Source: Chlamydiota bacterium | Lineage (GTDB): Bacteria > Chlamydiota > Chlamydiia > Chlamydiales > JAAKFR01 | NCBI GenBank assembly: GCA_021772465.1 | Contig: JAJFLX010000011.1 | Coordinates: 1-64,000 of the forward strand | Length of the DNA: 64,000 nt | Direction: 5' to 3' | Shown here: piece after piece, positions 41,582-50,223 of the stretch | Numbering within the stretch: the first letter of the stretch is position 1 | Layout of the letters: every line of letters starts with the position of its first letter | Position numbers and translations under genes: made by a program | The notes under the pieces: model-generated | What the model saw: the letters and a program-made list of their open reading frames with translations, nothing else | What the model was told of the DNA's origin: nothing | The model's database searches: none

Positions 41582-42878
41582 GTTTTTCCTCGATTAAGGC
41601 CTCTAAAAGAGACTGTTTTGTAAACTCGAGCGAGTTGGGTGTGTGGGCCATAGAAACAAAATTCGCCTCAAATTGAGAGGGTGAAAAATAAATCCCTCGA
41701 GCAAGAAGTCTTTGAAAGAGCGAAGCGAATCGAGCTGGGTTGCATTTTTTTACATCGTCGATGCTACTAACCGAACGACTGCCCAAAAAGAGGGTAAAGA
41801 GCGATCCAGCCCTGTGCACGGTAGCTTCGATATTTTCAGACTCAATGAAGTCTTGAATAGGGTCTACAAGCTCGCTTGTTTTAGATTGAAGTGACTCGTA
41901 AAAACCGGGTTGGCTGCACATTTCAAGAGCCTCTAAGCCTGCTGCCATGGCAACAGGATTTCCCGATAAGGTACCTGCCTGATAGACACTTCCAAGGGGC
42001 GCTAAATGGTCCATGATTTCTGCTGCTCCCCCAAATGCTGCTGCGGGAAACCCTCCGCCCACAATTTTGCCTAGACAGGTGAGATCGGGCATGATGTTAA
42101 AAAGCTCCTGAGCGCCCCCAAGCCCTACCCGGAAGCCCGAAATCACTTCGTCGAAAATAAGAAGAGCTCCCACCCTCTCAGTATAGCTGCGAAGCATCTC
42201 GAGAAAACCGGATTTTGGAAGAACAAGGCCCATGTTGGCAGCGATAGGCTCCAAAATCACAGCGGCAATTTTTTTACCATGGCTCCGCATCACCGCTTCA
42301 AATGCTTCGAAATCATTATAGGGAATTGAAAGGGTGTGCTTTACAAGTTCTGCGGAGACTCCAGACGAGGAAGAGGTTGGCAAGCAAGCCACACCGGAAC
42401 CTGCCTCGACAAGAAATGGATCGGCGTGGCCGTGGTAGTGACCCGAAAATTTTAAAATCAGGTCGCGGCCGGTGAAACCGCGCGCTAGGCGCACTGCGCT
42501 CATGGTCGCTTCTGTGCCCGAAGAGACAAAGCGAACTTTTTCAATTGAAGGAACAGAGTCTACGACCTTTTTCGCAAGCCGCACCTCTGAGGGGGTGGTC
42601 ACCCCAAAACTGCTCCCCTCCGCGACACGCTTTTGCACCGCAGCAACGATTCTAGGATGGGCATGGCCGTGGATGAGCGCTCCCCAAGAACCGCAGTAAT
42701 CGATATAACTCTTTCCCTCGACATCGAAGAGAAGATCCCCCTCTCCACGCTCAGCGATGAGAGGAGTTCCCCCAACGCTTCGAAAGGCGCGCGCCGGGGA
42801 ATTTACCCCCCCGGGAATGGTGGCGGAGGCCGCATTAAACCAATACTGGTTAGAGGTTGGGGATTTCACGTCTGCCAT
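41565..42878 (-). CDS. hemL: Glutamate-1-semialdehyde 2,1-aminomutase
   Basis: PLP enzyme that makes 5-aminolevulinate in C5 haem synthesis. 437 residues from the ATG at 42878. Motifs: IPGGVNSPARAF, SSGTEATMSAVRLAR, LIFDEVISGFR, the PLP lysine in LGKIVGGGFPAAAFGG, and AGTLSGNPVAMAAG. The TTG start at 42908 is less likely. Upstream it overlaps a small unknown gene by 29 bases. Confidence 0.95.
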   Translation of the reverse strand: MADVKSPTSNQYWFNAASATIPGGVNSPARAFRSVGGTPLIAERGEGDLLFDVEGKSYIDYCGSWGALIHGHAHPRIVAAVQKRVAEGSSFGVTTPSEVRLAKKVVDSVPSIEKVRFVSSGTEATMSAVRLARGFTGRDLILKFSGHYHGHADPFLVEAGSGVACLPTSSSSGVSAELVKHTLSIPYNDFEAFEAVMRSHGKKIAAVILEPIAANMGLVLPKSGFLEMLRSYTERVGALLIFDEVISGFRVGLGGAQELFNIMPDLTCLGKIVGGGFPAAAFGGAAEIMDHLAPLGSVYQAGTLSGNPVAMAAGLEALEMCSQPGFYESLQSKTSELVDPIQDFIESENIEATVHRAGSLFTLFLGSRSVSSIDDVKKCNPARFASLFQRLLARGIYFSPSQFEANFVSMAHTPNSLEFTKQSLLEALIEEKHAKAD

Positions 42879-43092
42879 TGTACCGGTTGGAGTGAATTTT
42901 TTCCACAATTCGGTCGAGTCTAAGCACCCCTTCTATCAGGGTAATATGGCTCAAAGTAAGCTCAGTTAGCAGATCAAGACACTGACTTCTCAGCTCTTCT
43001 TCCAAAACGTTTTCCCCCTGTTTTGAAAGGTTCAAAAAAAGAAGAACAGCTTGGATTGAAGAAGTGAGATGGTCGTGGCTTAAAATATTCAT
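42850..43092 (-). CDS. Small helical protein of unknown function upstream of hemL
   Basis: 80 residues, predicted all-helical (TSSIQAVLLFLNLSKQGENV in part, VLEEELRSQCLDLLTELTLS), with no membrane segment or motif I recognise. A longer start at 43125 exists. Neither has a good ribosome binding site. The 29-base overlap with hemL and shared direction argue for a real gene, but it could be chance. Confidence 0.4.
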   Translation of the reverse strand: MNILSHDHLTSSIQAVLLFLNLSKQGENVLEEELRSQCLDLLTELTLSHITLIEGVLRLDRIVEKIHSNRYNGRREIPNL

Positions 43093-43178
43093 TTTTTTGT
43101 GGTTAGTGGCTATAAGATTAGCCAAAACCCCAAAATTGGAAAAGCAGAAAATCGGTTAAATAGGTATTCTACTTCCCT

Positions 43179-44909
43179 ATGCTTCGCGTGCTTCTCTTTC
43201 TTCTTTGGATTGCAACCCCAGCTCTTGCCTATCAAGTCATTTTTGAGGGGTTTCCTTCTGAAGAAATTGCTTTAACTGGAGAGTCTCTAGCGATCCTCTC
43301 ATCCGAAATCAACCGCCCACCCCCTACGCTTTTTACGCTCAAAAAACGTGCGGAATCTGATAGGGGTCGCTTGATCGACCTTCTCCATGCCTATGGCTAC
43401 TACAGTGCGAGAGTTGAACTCCACTATCTCGGATCTTTCCCTGATCTTCTGATTCGGGTCGAAATCGACCCCGGCCCTGTCTATCTGTTTGATTCTCCAA
43501 AAATTATAGATGATCAAGGGGGTGCGCTTTTGCTACCAACTTCTCTTCGTGCAGGCTGCCCGGCGCAATCGGAGGTGATTTTGCATGCTGGGGAAGAAAT
43601 CCTCGAAGAGCTAAGTAAAGAGGGCTACCCCCTAGCGCGCGTAATCGATCGCCTAGTTGTCGTTGACCCGGAGCGTTGCGGCGTTGAGGTAACCTACTCC
43701 ATAGATTTAGGTCCTTTATCTCCTTTTGGTTGTATATCAATTGAAGGACTTAGAAAAGTCCAACCGGGATTTGTTAGAAGGCGAATCCTCTGGTCAATGG
43801 GAGAGCTCTATAACCCCAATTCTGTTGTTTGCACCGAGACTTACCTCCAAGAGTCCGGACTCTTTTCACTTGTACTGGTCAAGCCAGGCACTGCCCTCGA
43901 TGAGGAGGGGCTGCTTCCGATGCAAATCCGCCTAGAAGAGAAGAAATACAGGCATGTGGGTGCGGGTGTGAGCTACAGCACCGATGAATCGGCAGGGGTC
44001 ATGGCCCAATGGAGTCACGACAACCTCACGGGGTGGGGAGATGCTCTAGCCCTTACTGGAGAGTATTCGAAGATCATCAAGCGCGCGACTGGAATTTATG
44101 GGCGCCCCGACTTTTTCGGTAGAGACCAAGATCTTTTGCTCCGTTTAGAGGCTCGGCGCGAAGATACGCCTGGATTTACCGAGCGTGAGGTGAGTTTTCT
44201 TGTGCGGATCTCACGCCGTATTGGTGACTGTTTCTCCTACAACTATGGGGGGATGTATGAGAGGCTACTGAGCACAAAATCTGATAATGATGAGAACTAC
44301 AATCTGCTGAGCCTCCCCTTCCAGGCGCGGTGGGACACCTCGAATCGTTTGCTCGACCCCACTCACGGTGTGACTCTAGCCTACTTTTTTTTTCCCTACC
44401 TCGCTGTGATCAATCAACACATTAGCTTCTTCAAACAAGAGCTCTATGGCATCACCTACATGCCACTTTTGCCTAGAGGACATGCCTTGCTAGCCCTCTC
44501 TGGGCAATTCGGTTCAATCCTCGGACAGTCTAGAGAGCTTATTCCAGCGCCCAAGCGTTTCTATGCCGGAAGCTCTACCTCCTTGCGTGGCTACAAATAC
44601 CTCTCGGTCTCACCTCTTGGACCCAATGGGAGAAAACCGATTGGGGGACGCTCTTTGATGATCTTTTCTGTAGAGCCTCAGCTCCGAGTTTGGGGAAAAC
44701 TCTATTTAGCGAGTTTTTACGATATTGGAAATGTCTACAGCACCCCCTTCCCACAGCTAAACAAAAAACTTCTTCGCTCCACAGGTGTTGGCTTACGCTA
44801 CCTAACTCCGGTCGGCCCCTTTCGTTTAGACATCGCTTTTCCTCTCGACAAACGAAAAGGGATTGACAAAACCTTCCAAATTTATGCGACGATAGGGCCA
44901 ACCTTCTAA
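43179..44909 (+). CDS. tamA: TamA-like Omp85-family outer membrane protein
   Basis: 576 residues: signal peptide 1-17, three POTRA domains about 18-250 and a 16-strand Omp85 barrel (about 270-576) with the L6 motif LRGY at 469-472 and a terminal phenylalanine. Smaller than BamA (787) and with three POTRAs, it fits TamA. TamA works with TamB in moving proteins or phospholipids to the outer membrane. The stop overlaps the tamB ATG by one base (TAATG), which supports the pairing. Confidence 0.9.
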   Translation: MLRVLLFLLWIATPALAYQVIFEGFPSEEIALTGESLAILSSEINRPPPTLFTLKKRAESDRGRLIDLLHAYGYYSARVELHYLGSFPDLLIRVEIDPGPVYLFDSPKIIDDQGGALLLPTSLRAGCPAQSEVILHAGEEILEELSKEGYPLARVIDRLVVVDPERCGVEVTYSIDLGPLSPFGCISIEGLRKVQPGFVRRRILWSMGELYNPNSVVCTETYLQESGLFSLVLVKPGTALDEEGLLPMQIRLEEKKYRHVGAGVSYSTDESAGVMAQWSHDNLTGWGDALALTGEYSKIIKRATGIYGRPDFFGRDQDLLLRLEARREDTPGFTEREVSFLVRISRRIGDCFSYNYGGMYERLLSTKSDNDENYNLLSLPFQARWDTSNRLLDPTHGVTLAYFFFPYLAVINQHISFFKQELYGITYMPLLPRGHALLALSGQFGSILGQSRELIPAPKRFYAGSSTSLRGYKYLSVSPLGPNGRKPIGGRSLMIFSVEPQLRVWGKLYLASFYDIGNVYSTPFPQLNKKLLRSTGVGLRYLTPVGPFRLDIAFPLDKRKGIDKTFQIYATIGPTF

Positions 44910-47197
44910 TGAAAAAAATACTCACCCTCTTTTTTTTCTTTTGCGTGACACTTCTTTTGGCTCTCCTCGTGAGTGTTCAGATCCCCTCTGTTCAGCTCCG
45001 TTTAAAGGGGTGGATAGAAGATCGCTCAGAGGGCTCGATTCACATTGGCAAATTAAGCGGCTGGCTCCCCTTCTATGTGAAGCTAGAGCAAGTGAGCTTT
45101 GAAAGCGATTTAGGGGCTCTCACTTTAAATAAAGCTGAGGCAGTCATCTCTCCGCTCTCACTTTTAACCAAAAAACTCACTCTGCTTCAGCTCAATGTGA
45201 AAGGGGTCGAAGTGACCCCTCACTCTAGTAGCAGGGGTTCTCAGCAAGGCTCTCTTCTCCCGGTCGAGGTGAAACATTTTGCAATCGATTCTTTGAAAAT
45301 AGGAGGCTTCGAAGCAACCACTTTAAGGGGGAATTTTTCTCTTATCGAGGAAGTGAAACTCCACCTCCAGGGCTCTTATGAAAATTGGCAGGGTGATTTT
45401 AGACTCGTTAGCGAGCCTTCCGAGAAAACTCTAGCGCTCACAGGTCGATTAGAGAGCCCGGAGAAAAAATCTCTTCCCCTCTCCCTTCTCTACAGCTGGA
45501 AAACGGGCCATGTCACTGGCACTATCAGCGACTTTCTTGTCAGTTACGATTCGAATGACAACACCTTTACAGCTGAGACAGATAAATTGAAGCTGATCGG
45601 AATCCTCGATTTCGAAAACCGGGCAGCTGAGGGTTCGATAGAGCTGCTCACTCCCGAACATTTTACCGCCTCTAGCTCCACTTACCATGCCTCTCTTTCA
45701 AATGGCACGCTTCTCTTTGATCTCAACCTTCGAGATTTTCAACTAAGTGATCCCCGCTATGAGGTGTTTCCAGCAACCCATCTCACTGTGAGAGGTGCTT
45801 ACGATGACAAGGTTCTTACGCTCCACGGCGAGGTGGAAGGGCTTGCGAAAACGCCCCTCACTATCGATGCTACTCTACCTCTTTTAGACTCTAAGACGCC
45901 GCTCTCTATAGCTCTTAAAGGGCGTGGGGCAATTGATCCTCTTCTCGCTTTTCTTGAAAATGCTTCTCTCATTGCCCGCGGCGAGGTCGACCTCAATCTC
46001 ACTCTCACCGGAAGTCTAGAAGATCCAAAAATCGAGGGTTACCTCATCTACAGCGAGGGATCGATTGAAAGCCTTACAACTGGCGCCCTATTTCAACAGA
46101 TCCGGATGGAGCTCGCGGGAGATGGCCCTCGCCTTGTCGTACAATCTTTCACAGCAAAATGTCCAGGAGGCGGGGAGCTCGCGGGAACGGGAGCGATCGA
46201 TTGGAACCCAGAAAAATCGTTCCCCTGCCGATTTGATATCGACACTCACAGATTCACACTGCTCGCTGGCGACCCTCTTACTGCAAGCCTCGATGCCCAT
46301 TTCATTTTGGAGGGTAATACAAAGCAGATGAAAATTTCTGGGGAGGCTACCTTAGCTGAGGGGCACCTTATCCTCCCTCGTCAATCACCTGTCTACATCC
46401 CCAAAGTAGAGGTCACCTACCTCTCTCCTCAGATTGAGCTCACAACTCCTCCAACTTTCTCACTTCCTATCGAGTGGGATGTTCGAATAAACATCCCCAA
46501 AAATCTCACCATCGAAGGGCGTGAGCTGATCTCTGAGTGGCGAGGGGAGTTGCATATCTTTGGCCTTCAAAGTGACCTTCAGTATCAAGGGAGGCTTCGA
46601 CTTGTTCAGGGTCGTTTTAACGCCATAGGCCGCTCTTTTGACCTCACTGAGGGGAGAATATTGATTGAGGGAATCAAATCTGAACAGATTATTCTGAATG
46701 TACGCGGAGATCTCGAGTTAGCTACGATTACCGCTTCTCTTCACATCGAGGGGCCTGCCAACAACCCCCGCCTCAACTTCAACTCCACCCCCCCGATGAG
46801 TACCAATGAGATTCTCTCTTGGATTCTCTTCAATCAAGAGGTCAGTGAGCTCACTCCGTTTCAGGCGGTTCGCCTTGCCAACACAGTTGTCAGTCTCTCT
46901 GGCAATGCGAGCCGCCCCAAGTTGTGGAATGACATCAAAGCGGGGCTAGGCATTGACGTTTTTGACATCACTGGCTGTGATTTCGATACTGGCGACTTCA
47001 CCTTTCAAGTGGGCAAATACATCTCGCAAGGAACTTTTGTTGGAATCAATAAAAGCTTATCGGGCGACTATGACTCGATCCAAATTCAAACTCGGCTCTA
47101 CCGCGACTTTTTCTTAGAAGCCGACTATGGGGGATCGCTTAACGGGGTGACACCCAATGGAGGCAAAATGATCTTCAAATGGTATAGAACCTACTAG
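44909..47197 (+). CDS. tamB: TamB-like translocation/assembly module protein
   Basis: 762 residues: a single N-terminal membrane anchor (about 4-24), then a very long beta-strand-rich body typical of AsmA/TamB bridge proteins, ending in the conserved DUF490 (TamB C-terminal) block with PPMSTNEILSWILF, FDITGCDFDTGDF, GKYISQGTFVGINKSLSG and LEADYGG. Shorter than the roughly 1250 residues of the E. coli protein. It spans the periplasm and contacts TamA. Followed after 72 bases by the fliO-R cluster. Confidence 0.9.
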   Translation: MKKILTLFFFFCVTLLLALLVSVQIPSVQLRLKGWIEDRSEGSIHIGKLSGWLPFYVKLEQVSFESDLGALTLNKAEAVISPLSLLTKKLTLLQLNVKGVEVTPHSSSRGSQQGSLLPVEVKHFAIDSLKIGGFEATTLRGNFSLIEEVKLHLQGSYENWQGDFRLVSEPSEKTLALTGRLESPEKKSLPLSLLYSWKTGHVTGTISDFLVSYDSNDNTFTAETDKLKLIGILDFENRAAEGSIELLTPEHFTASSSTYHASLSNGTLLFDLNLRDFQLSDPRYEVFPATHLTVRGAYDDKVLTLHGEVEGLAKTPLTIDATLPLLDSKTPLSIALKGRGAIDPLLAFLENASLIARGEVDLNLTLTGSLEDPKIEGYLIYSEGSIESLTTGALFQQIRMELAGDGPRLVVQSFTAKCPGGGELAGTGAIDWNPEKSFPCRFDIDTHRFTLLAGDPLTASLDAHFILEGNTKQMKISGEATLAEGHLILPRQSPVYIPKVEVTYLSPQIELTTPPTFSLPIEWDVRINIPKNLTIEGRELISEWRGELHIFGLQSDLQYQGRLRLVQGRFNAIGRSFDLTEGRILIEGIKSEQIILNVRGDLELATITASLHIEGPANNPRLNFNSTPPMSTNEILSWILFNQEVSELTPFQAVRLANTVVSLSGNASRPKLWNDIKAGLGIDVFDITGCDFDTGDFTFQVGKYISQGTFVGINKSLSGDYDSIQIQTRLYRDFFLEADYGGSLNGVTPNGGKMIFKWYRTY

Positions 47198-47269
47198 CGG
47201 CCCCCAAAAAAACCGGCTACACAAAATTCACCTATCTGTTCATGATGGGGGGTAACTTGCAAATAGGTA

Positions 47270-47695
47270 ATGAGGTCCATGTTCCGATTTTTACTCGCTG
47301 ATTTTACCCTCGACGCTAGCGAAAGGGGAAGCCCCAACTACTGGGGAGAGTTCACCAGCATGTTGATGACCCTCGGGGTCATCCTCTTGCTCATCTTTGT
47401 TACAGTCTTTGTCCTCAAGAGGCTGATGCGCTCTCGTGTCAAACAACTCAACAGCCAAGCCGGCATCAAGGTCCTCGAAAGGCGCGCTCTCAATGCAAAA
47501 GCTTCTCTCTATCTGGTTGATGTTCTAGGAAAAGGAGTTGTGATATCCGAATCTGCAGCAGGTATCCAACTCATCACCGAGCTCCCTGAGGAGCTTGATG
47601 CTGTGCAGGCCCTTGATGATCTTCAAGAGAGTGACCTAGAACCAGGCCCGAGCTTTGCACAAAAATTGCGTAAGCTAGCGGCTCGAAATGGTTGA
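47270..47695 (+). CDS. fliO: Flagellar-type export gate assembly protein FliO
   Basis: 141 residues. One membrane helix at about 29-49 is followed by a basic stretch (KRLMRSRVK) and a small domain GIKVLERRALNAKASLYLVDV with GKGVVISESAAGIQLI, the SH3-like FliO pattern. FliO helps assemble the FliP ring and is a feature of flagellar systems only. It overlaps fliP by eight bases, which strengthens a weak similarity. A second ATG at 47279 has a GAGG just upstream. Confidence 0.78.
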   Translation: MRSMFRFLLADFTLDASERGSPNYWGEFTSMLMTLGVILLLIFVTVFVLKRLMRSRVKQLNSQAGIKVLERRALNAKASLYLVDVLGKGVVISESAAGIQLITELPEELDAVQALDDLQESDLEPGPSFAQKLRKLAARNG

Positions 47696-48305
47696 AATCC
47701 CGCTGATCAGCAGTGCTATTCTTCTCGCTCTTATCCCCTTTGTTTTTGTGTTAATGACCTCGTTTACGCGGGTCTCTATTATCCTCACTTTTCTAAGACA
47801 AGCGCTGAGCACTTCGGTTCCCTCAACACAAATCATCATCGGCCTCTCTCTCATCTTGACGGCCTACATCATGCACCCTGTGATCACAGCTATTTACGAA
47901 GAGGCCATTCTACCTTATGCTAAAGAAGAGGTGAAAAAGCCTGAGACCTTAATCGAAAAAGGGTGGCCTCCACTGCGGAATTTCATGCTCAAACAGACGC
48001 GTGAAAAAGACCTCGAGCTCTTCCTAGATCTCGCCCATGTGGAAGTCTCATCCCCTTCCCAAATTCCTTGGTACTGTGTGATTCCCGGCTTTGTAATCAG
48101 CGAGCTGCGCATCGCTTTTTTGCTCGGATTTCTTCTATTTCTCCCCTTTTTAGTCATCGATCTTGTGGTCACCTCGCTTCTGATGTCGATGGGTATGGTG
48201 CTCCTCCCTCCTGTGATGATCTCCTTCCCTTTCAAGATATTGCTCTTTATCGTTGTAGATGGGTGGCGACTTGTTGTTCAGCAAGTGGTAAGCGGATACC
48301 AATAA
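47688..48305 (+). CDS. fliP: Flagellar-type export gate protein FliP
   Basis: 205 residues with four membrane helices. The diagnostic blocks are MTSFTRVSIILTFLRQAL, PLRNFMLKQTREKDLELF (flagellar FliP reads PLREFMLRQTRE; SctR/YscR proteins differ here), PGFVISELRIAF, FLPFLVIDLVV and the C-terminal VDGW. Five FliP subunits form the core of the export gate. It lacks the N-terminal signal peptide of enterobacterial FliP and so has the length of a SctR, but its sequence and fliO/fliQ/fliR neighbours mark it as flagellar-type. Confidence 0.88.
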   Translation: MVEIPLISSAILLALIPFVFVLMTSFTRVSIILTFLRQALSTSVPSTQIIIGLSLILTAYIMHPVITAIYEEAILPYAKEEVKKPETLIEKGWPPLRNFMLKQTREKDLELFLDLAHVEVSSPSQIPWYCVIPGFVISELRIAFLLGFLLFLPFLVIDLVVTSLLMSMGMVLLPPVMISFPFKILLFIVVDGWRLVVQQVVSGYQ

Positions 48306-48331
48306 TACCTCTTATACGTTAGGTTGAAAGT

Positions 48332-48622
48332 ATGACTCCTGAGCAAATCACACACACTGTCCGGCAGATGCTCTACACGGCAATTGAGATCGCCGCTCCT
48401 TTTTTATTAATCGCTCTGATTGTGGGTATTCTCGTCTCTTTGATTCAATCTCTCACGCAAATACAGGAGATGACTCTCTCTTTTGTCCCAAAAATGCTAG
48501 CGGTAGCTTTAGCTCTCACTCTTTTTTTCCCCTGGATGCTCAAGATTCTTACTAAATTTACCCACAACCTCCTCCTCTACGAGTGGGACAAAGTGACGAA
48601 CTTTATCCACTATGCTGGCTGA
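48332..48622 (+). CDS. fliQ: Flagellar-type export gate protein FliQ
   Basis: 96 residues with two membrane helices. LIALIVGILVSLIQSLTQIQ and EMTLSFVPKMLAVALAL are characteristic of FliQ; SctS proteins have a different QTLPF-type segment. Four copies pack around the FliP-FliR core. The last 11 bases overlap fliR. Confidence 0.9.
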   Translation: MTPEQITHTVRQMLYTAIEIAAPFLLIALIVGILVSLIQSLTQIQEMTLSFVPKMLAVALALTLFFPWMLKILTKFTHNLLLYEWDKVTNFIHYAG

Positions 48623-49334
48623 TTTTCTTATCATCTTTGCCAGGTTTTCGGGGCTTTTTCTTCTCTCCCCCTTTTTCTCCCAGTTAGGGCTTCCGAGATG
48701 GAGTCGTTTCACTCTCACATTTGCCACCGCCCTCGTTCTTTTCCCAACGCTTACTGGAACTTTTGAGCTCACAATCCAAGATCCCGTCTATTTTGCATTA
48801 GAGCTCATCAAACAGGGCGCTCTTGGCTATCTGATCGGGTTTCTCTTCTCTCTTCTCTTTGAGGCGGCAGCTTTTGCCGGGCAGCTCGTCGGCACCCTTG
48901 CTGGCTTTTCTGCAACAGAGCTTATCGACCCTGAAGCGAACTCTCGTCACCCCCTTTTCTCGCGACTTTTTGCTCTCACTCTCTTTGCATTTTTTCTGAC
49001 GCTCGATTTCCACCACCCTCTCCTACGCCTTTTGCACGAAAGCTTTGATCTTCTCTCTGCAGACTCTCTTTTTGAAATTGCATCAGGCAGTGCCCTGCTT
49101 TTCAAGCAAGCCCTCTCGTATGCTCTCTATCCGCTTACAACACTTTTGCTGCTCCTTTTCTGCTTTTTGACCATAGCCCGCTTTTTCCCGGCATTTCAGA
49201 TTTTTTGGACAGGCTTTCCCCTCCAACTTCTTTTAGGTCTCTCAGCCCTCGCTTTTGCCGTAGGCTTTTTCCCCCACATTTTACGAAGCGCTTTTTTCAC
49301 GCTCCTCTCTCTTCTAAAAAACTTGCCATCGTGA
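48612..49334 (+). CDS. fliR: Flagellar-type export gate protein FliR
   Basis: 240 residues, six hydrophobic segments. Seen: RFSGLFLLSPFFSQLGLP, ELIKQGALGYLIGFLFSLLFEA in pieces, GQLVGTLAGFSATELIDPE and LFALTLFAFFLTLDFHHPLLR in pieces, matching FliR/SctT; the LIDPE and the H-x-L-L loop fit the flagellar branch. It ends the four-gene unit. flhB and flhA, which complete the gate, are not in this window. Confidence 0.85.
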   Translation: MLADFLIIFARFSGLFLLSPFFSQLGLPRWSRFTLTFATALVLFPTLTGTFELTIQDPVYFALELIKQGALGYLIGFLFSLLFEAAAFAGQLVGTLAGFSATELIDPEANSRHPLFSRLFALTLFAFFLTLDFHHPLLRLLHESFDLLSADSLFEIASGSALLFKQALSYALYPLTTLLLLLFCFLTIARFFPAFQIFWTGFPLQLLLGLSALAFAVGFFPHILRSAFFTLLSLLKNLPS

Positions 49335-49376
49335 GCAGATTCCGCTACCATCGGACCTAAAAAGGACCCCTTTCTT

Positions 49377-49532
49377 GTGAGATACCCATTTTTTACCCTC
49401 TTGCTTCTGCTCTCTCTTTCCAGTTGCATTTATAAAATGCCAAATGACGATTCGATTTCGACGCTGCCAAACGCCAATAATCCCAGCGTTACTCGAGAAA
49501 AACCCTCCTCACTGCTTCCATCGAGGGGTTGA
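49377..49532 (+). CDS. Small putative lipoprotein
   Basis: A 51-residue frame from a GTG at 49377 with AAAGGA upstream. A hydrophobic leader of about 15 residues ends in a lipobox LSSC (C17), followed by a polar Asn/Ser/Pro-rich tail. It fills the gap between fliR and the exonuclease gene; its TGA ends one base before the next ATG. I recognise no family; the lipobox and tight spacing are the support. Confidence 0.6.
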   Translation: MRYPFFTLLLLLSLSSCIYKMPNDDSISTLPNANNPSVTREKPSSLLPSRG

Positions 49533-49533
49533 A

Positions 49534-50223
49534 ATGGCGAAAAGGGCGATCTACTACGATACTGAGACAACGGGGGTGCGCTCTCAAGTCGACCGCATCA
49601 TTGAGATTGCCGCTTACGACCCTGTTTTAGATCGCACCTTTGAGATGCTGATCAACCCTGGCATTCCCATCCCCTCGGAAGCGAGTGCCATCCATCACAT
49701 CACTGATGAGATGGTCACCTCTGCGCCCTCTTTCAAGGAAGTAGGAGCCGAATTTGTTGCTTTCTGCGAAGGCGATGTGGCTCTTATCGCTCACAACAAC
49801 GATGGATTTGACCGCCACTTCTTGGCAAAAGAGTGCGAGAGACATGAGCTCACTCTCCCCGATTTTCCAATGATTGACTCACTTAAATGGGCCCGAAAAT
49901 ACCGCCCTGATCTCCCGCGTCACTCACTTCAGTACCTCCGCCAGCTCTTTGGCATCGAAGAGAACAATGCCCACCGAGCGCTCGATGACGTCGTCGTGCT
50001 CCATAGCGTTTTTAGTCTTATGATCGATGACCTTTCAATAGAGACTGTACTCACCCTGCTCGGCGATGCTCTGCCTGAGGTGATGCCCTTTGGGAAACAC
50101 CAGGGGAAACCTCTCGACAAAATCCCCCCCGACTACCTGAAGTGGCTCCGCGAGCAAGGCGCGCTCGACAAACCGGAAAATGCCGACTTAAAAGCTGCGT
50201 TTGAAAAAATTGGAAAACCTTGA
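49534..50223 (+). CDS. DnaQ-like 3'-5' exonuclease with C-terminal DUF3820 domain
   Basis: 229 residues. The N-terminal DEDDh exonuclease has YDTETTG (metal Asp/Glu), AHNNDGFDRHFL and HRALDDV. Residues about 180-225 hold a second domain, MPFGKHQGKPLDKIPPDYLKW (split: MPFGKHQGKPLD, PPDYLKWL), seen at the end of other small exonucleases. Homologue of CT261 (dnaQ_1). Role: repair or RNA/DNA trimming, or proofreading; the polymerase III epsilon role is unproved. The ATG at 49534 was chosen; the frame extends 90 bases upstream but overlaps the lipoprotein. Confidence 0.88.
   Translation: MAKRAIYYDTETTGVRSQVDRIIEIAAYDPVLDRTFEMLINPGIPIPSEASAIHHITDEMVTSAPSFKEVGAEFVAFCEGDVALIAHNNDGFDRHFLAKECERHELTLPDFPMIDSLKWARKYRPDLPRHSLQYLRQLFGIEENNAHRALDDVVVLHSVFSLMIDDLSIETVLTLLGDALPEVMPFGKHQGKPLDKIPPDYLKWLREQGALDKPENADLKAAFEKIGKP

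Noticed and set aside
47688..49334. Annotation of the export cluster as sctR-sctS-sctT
   Set aside because: FliP and FliQ motifs are of the flagellar branch and a FliO-like gene precedes them; kept only as the alternative to test.
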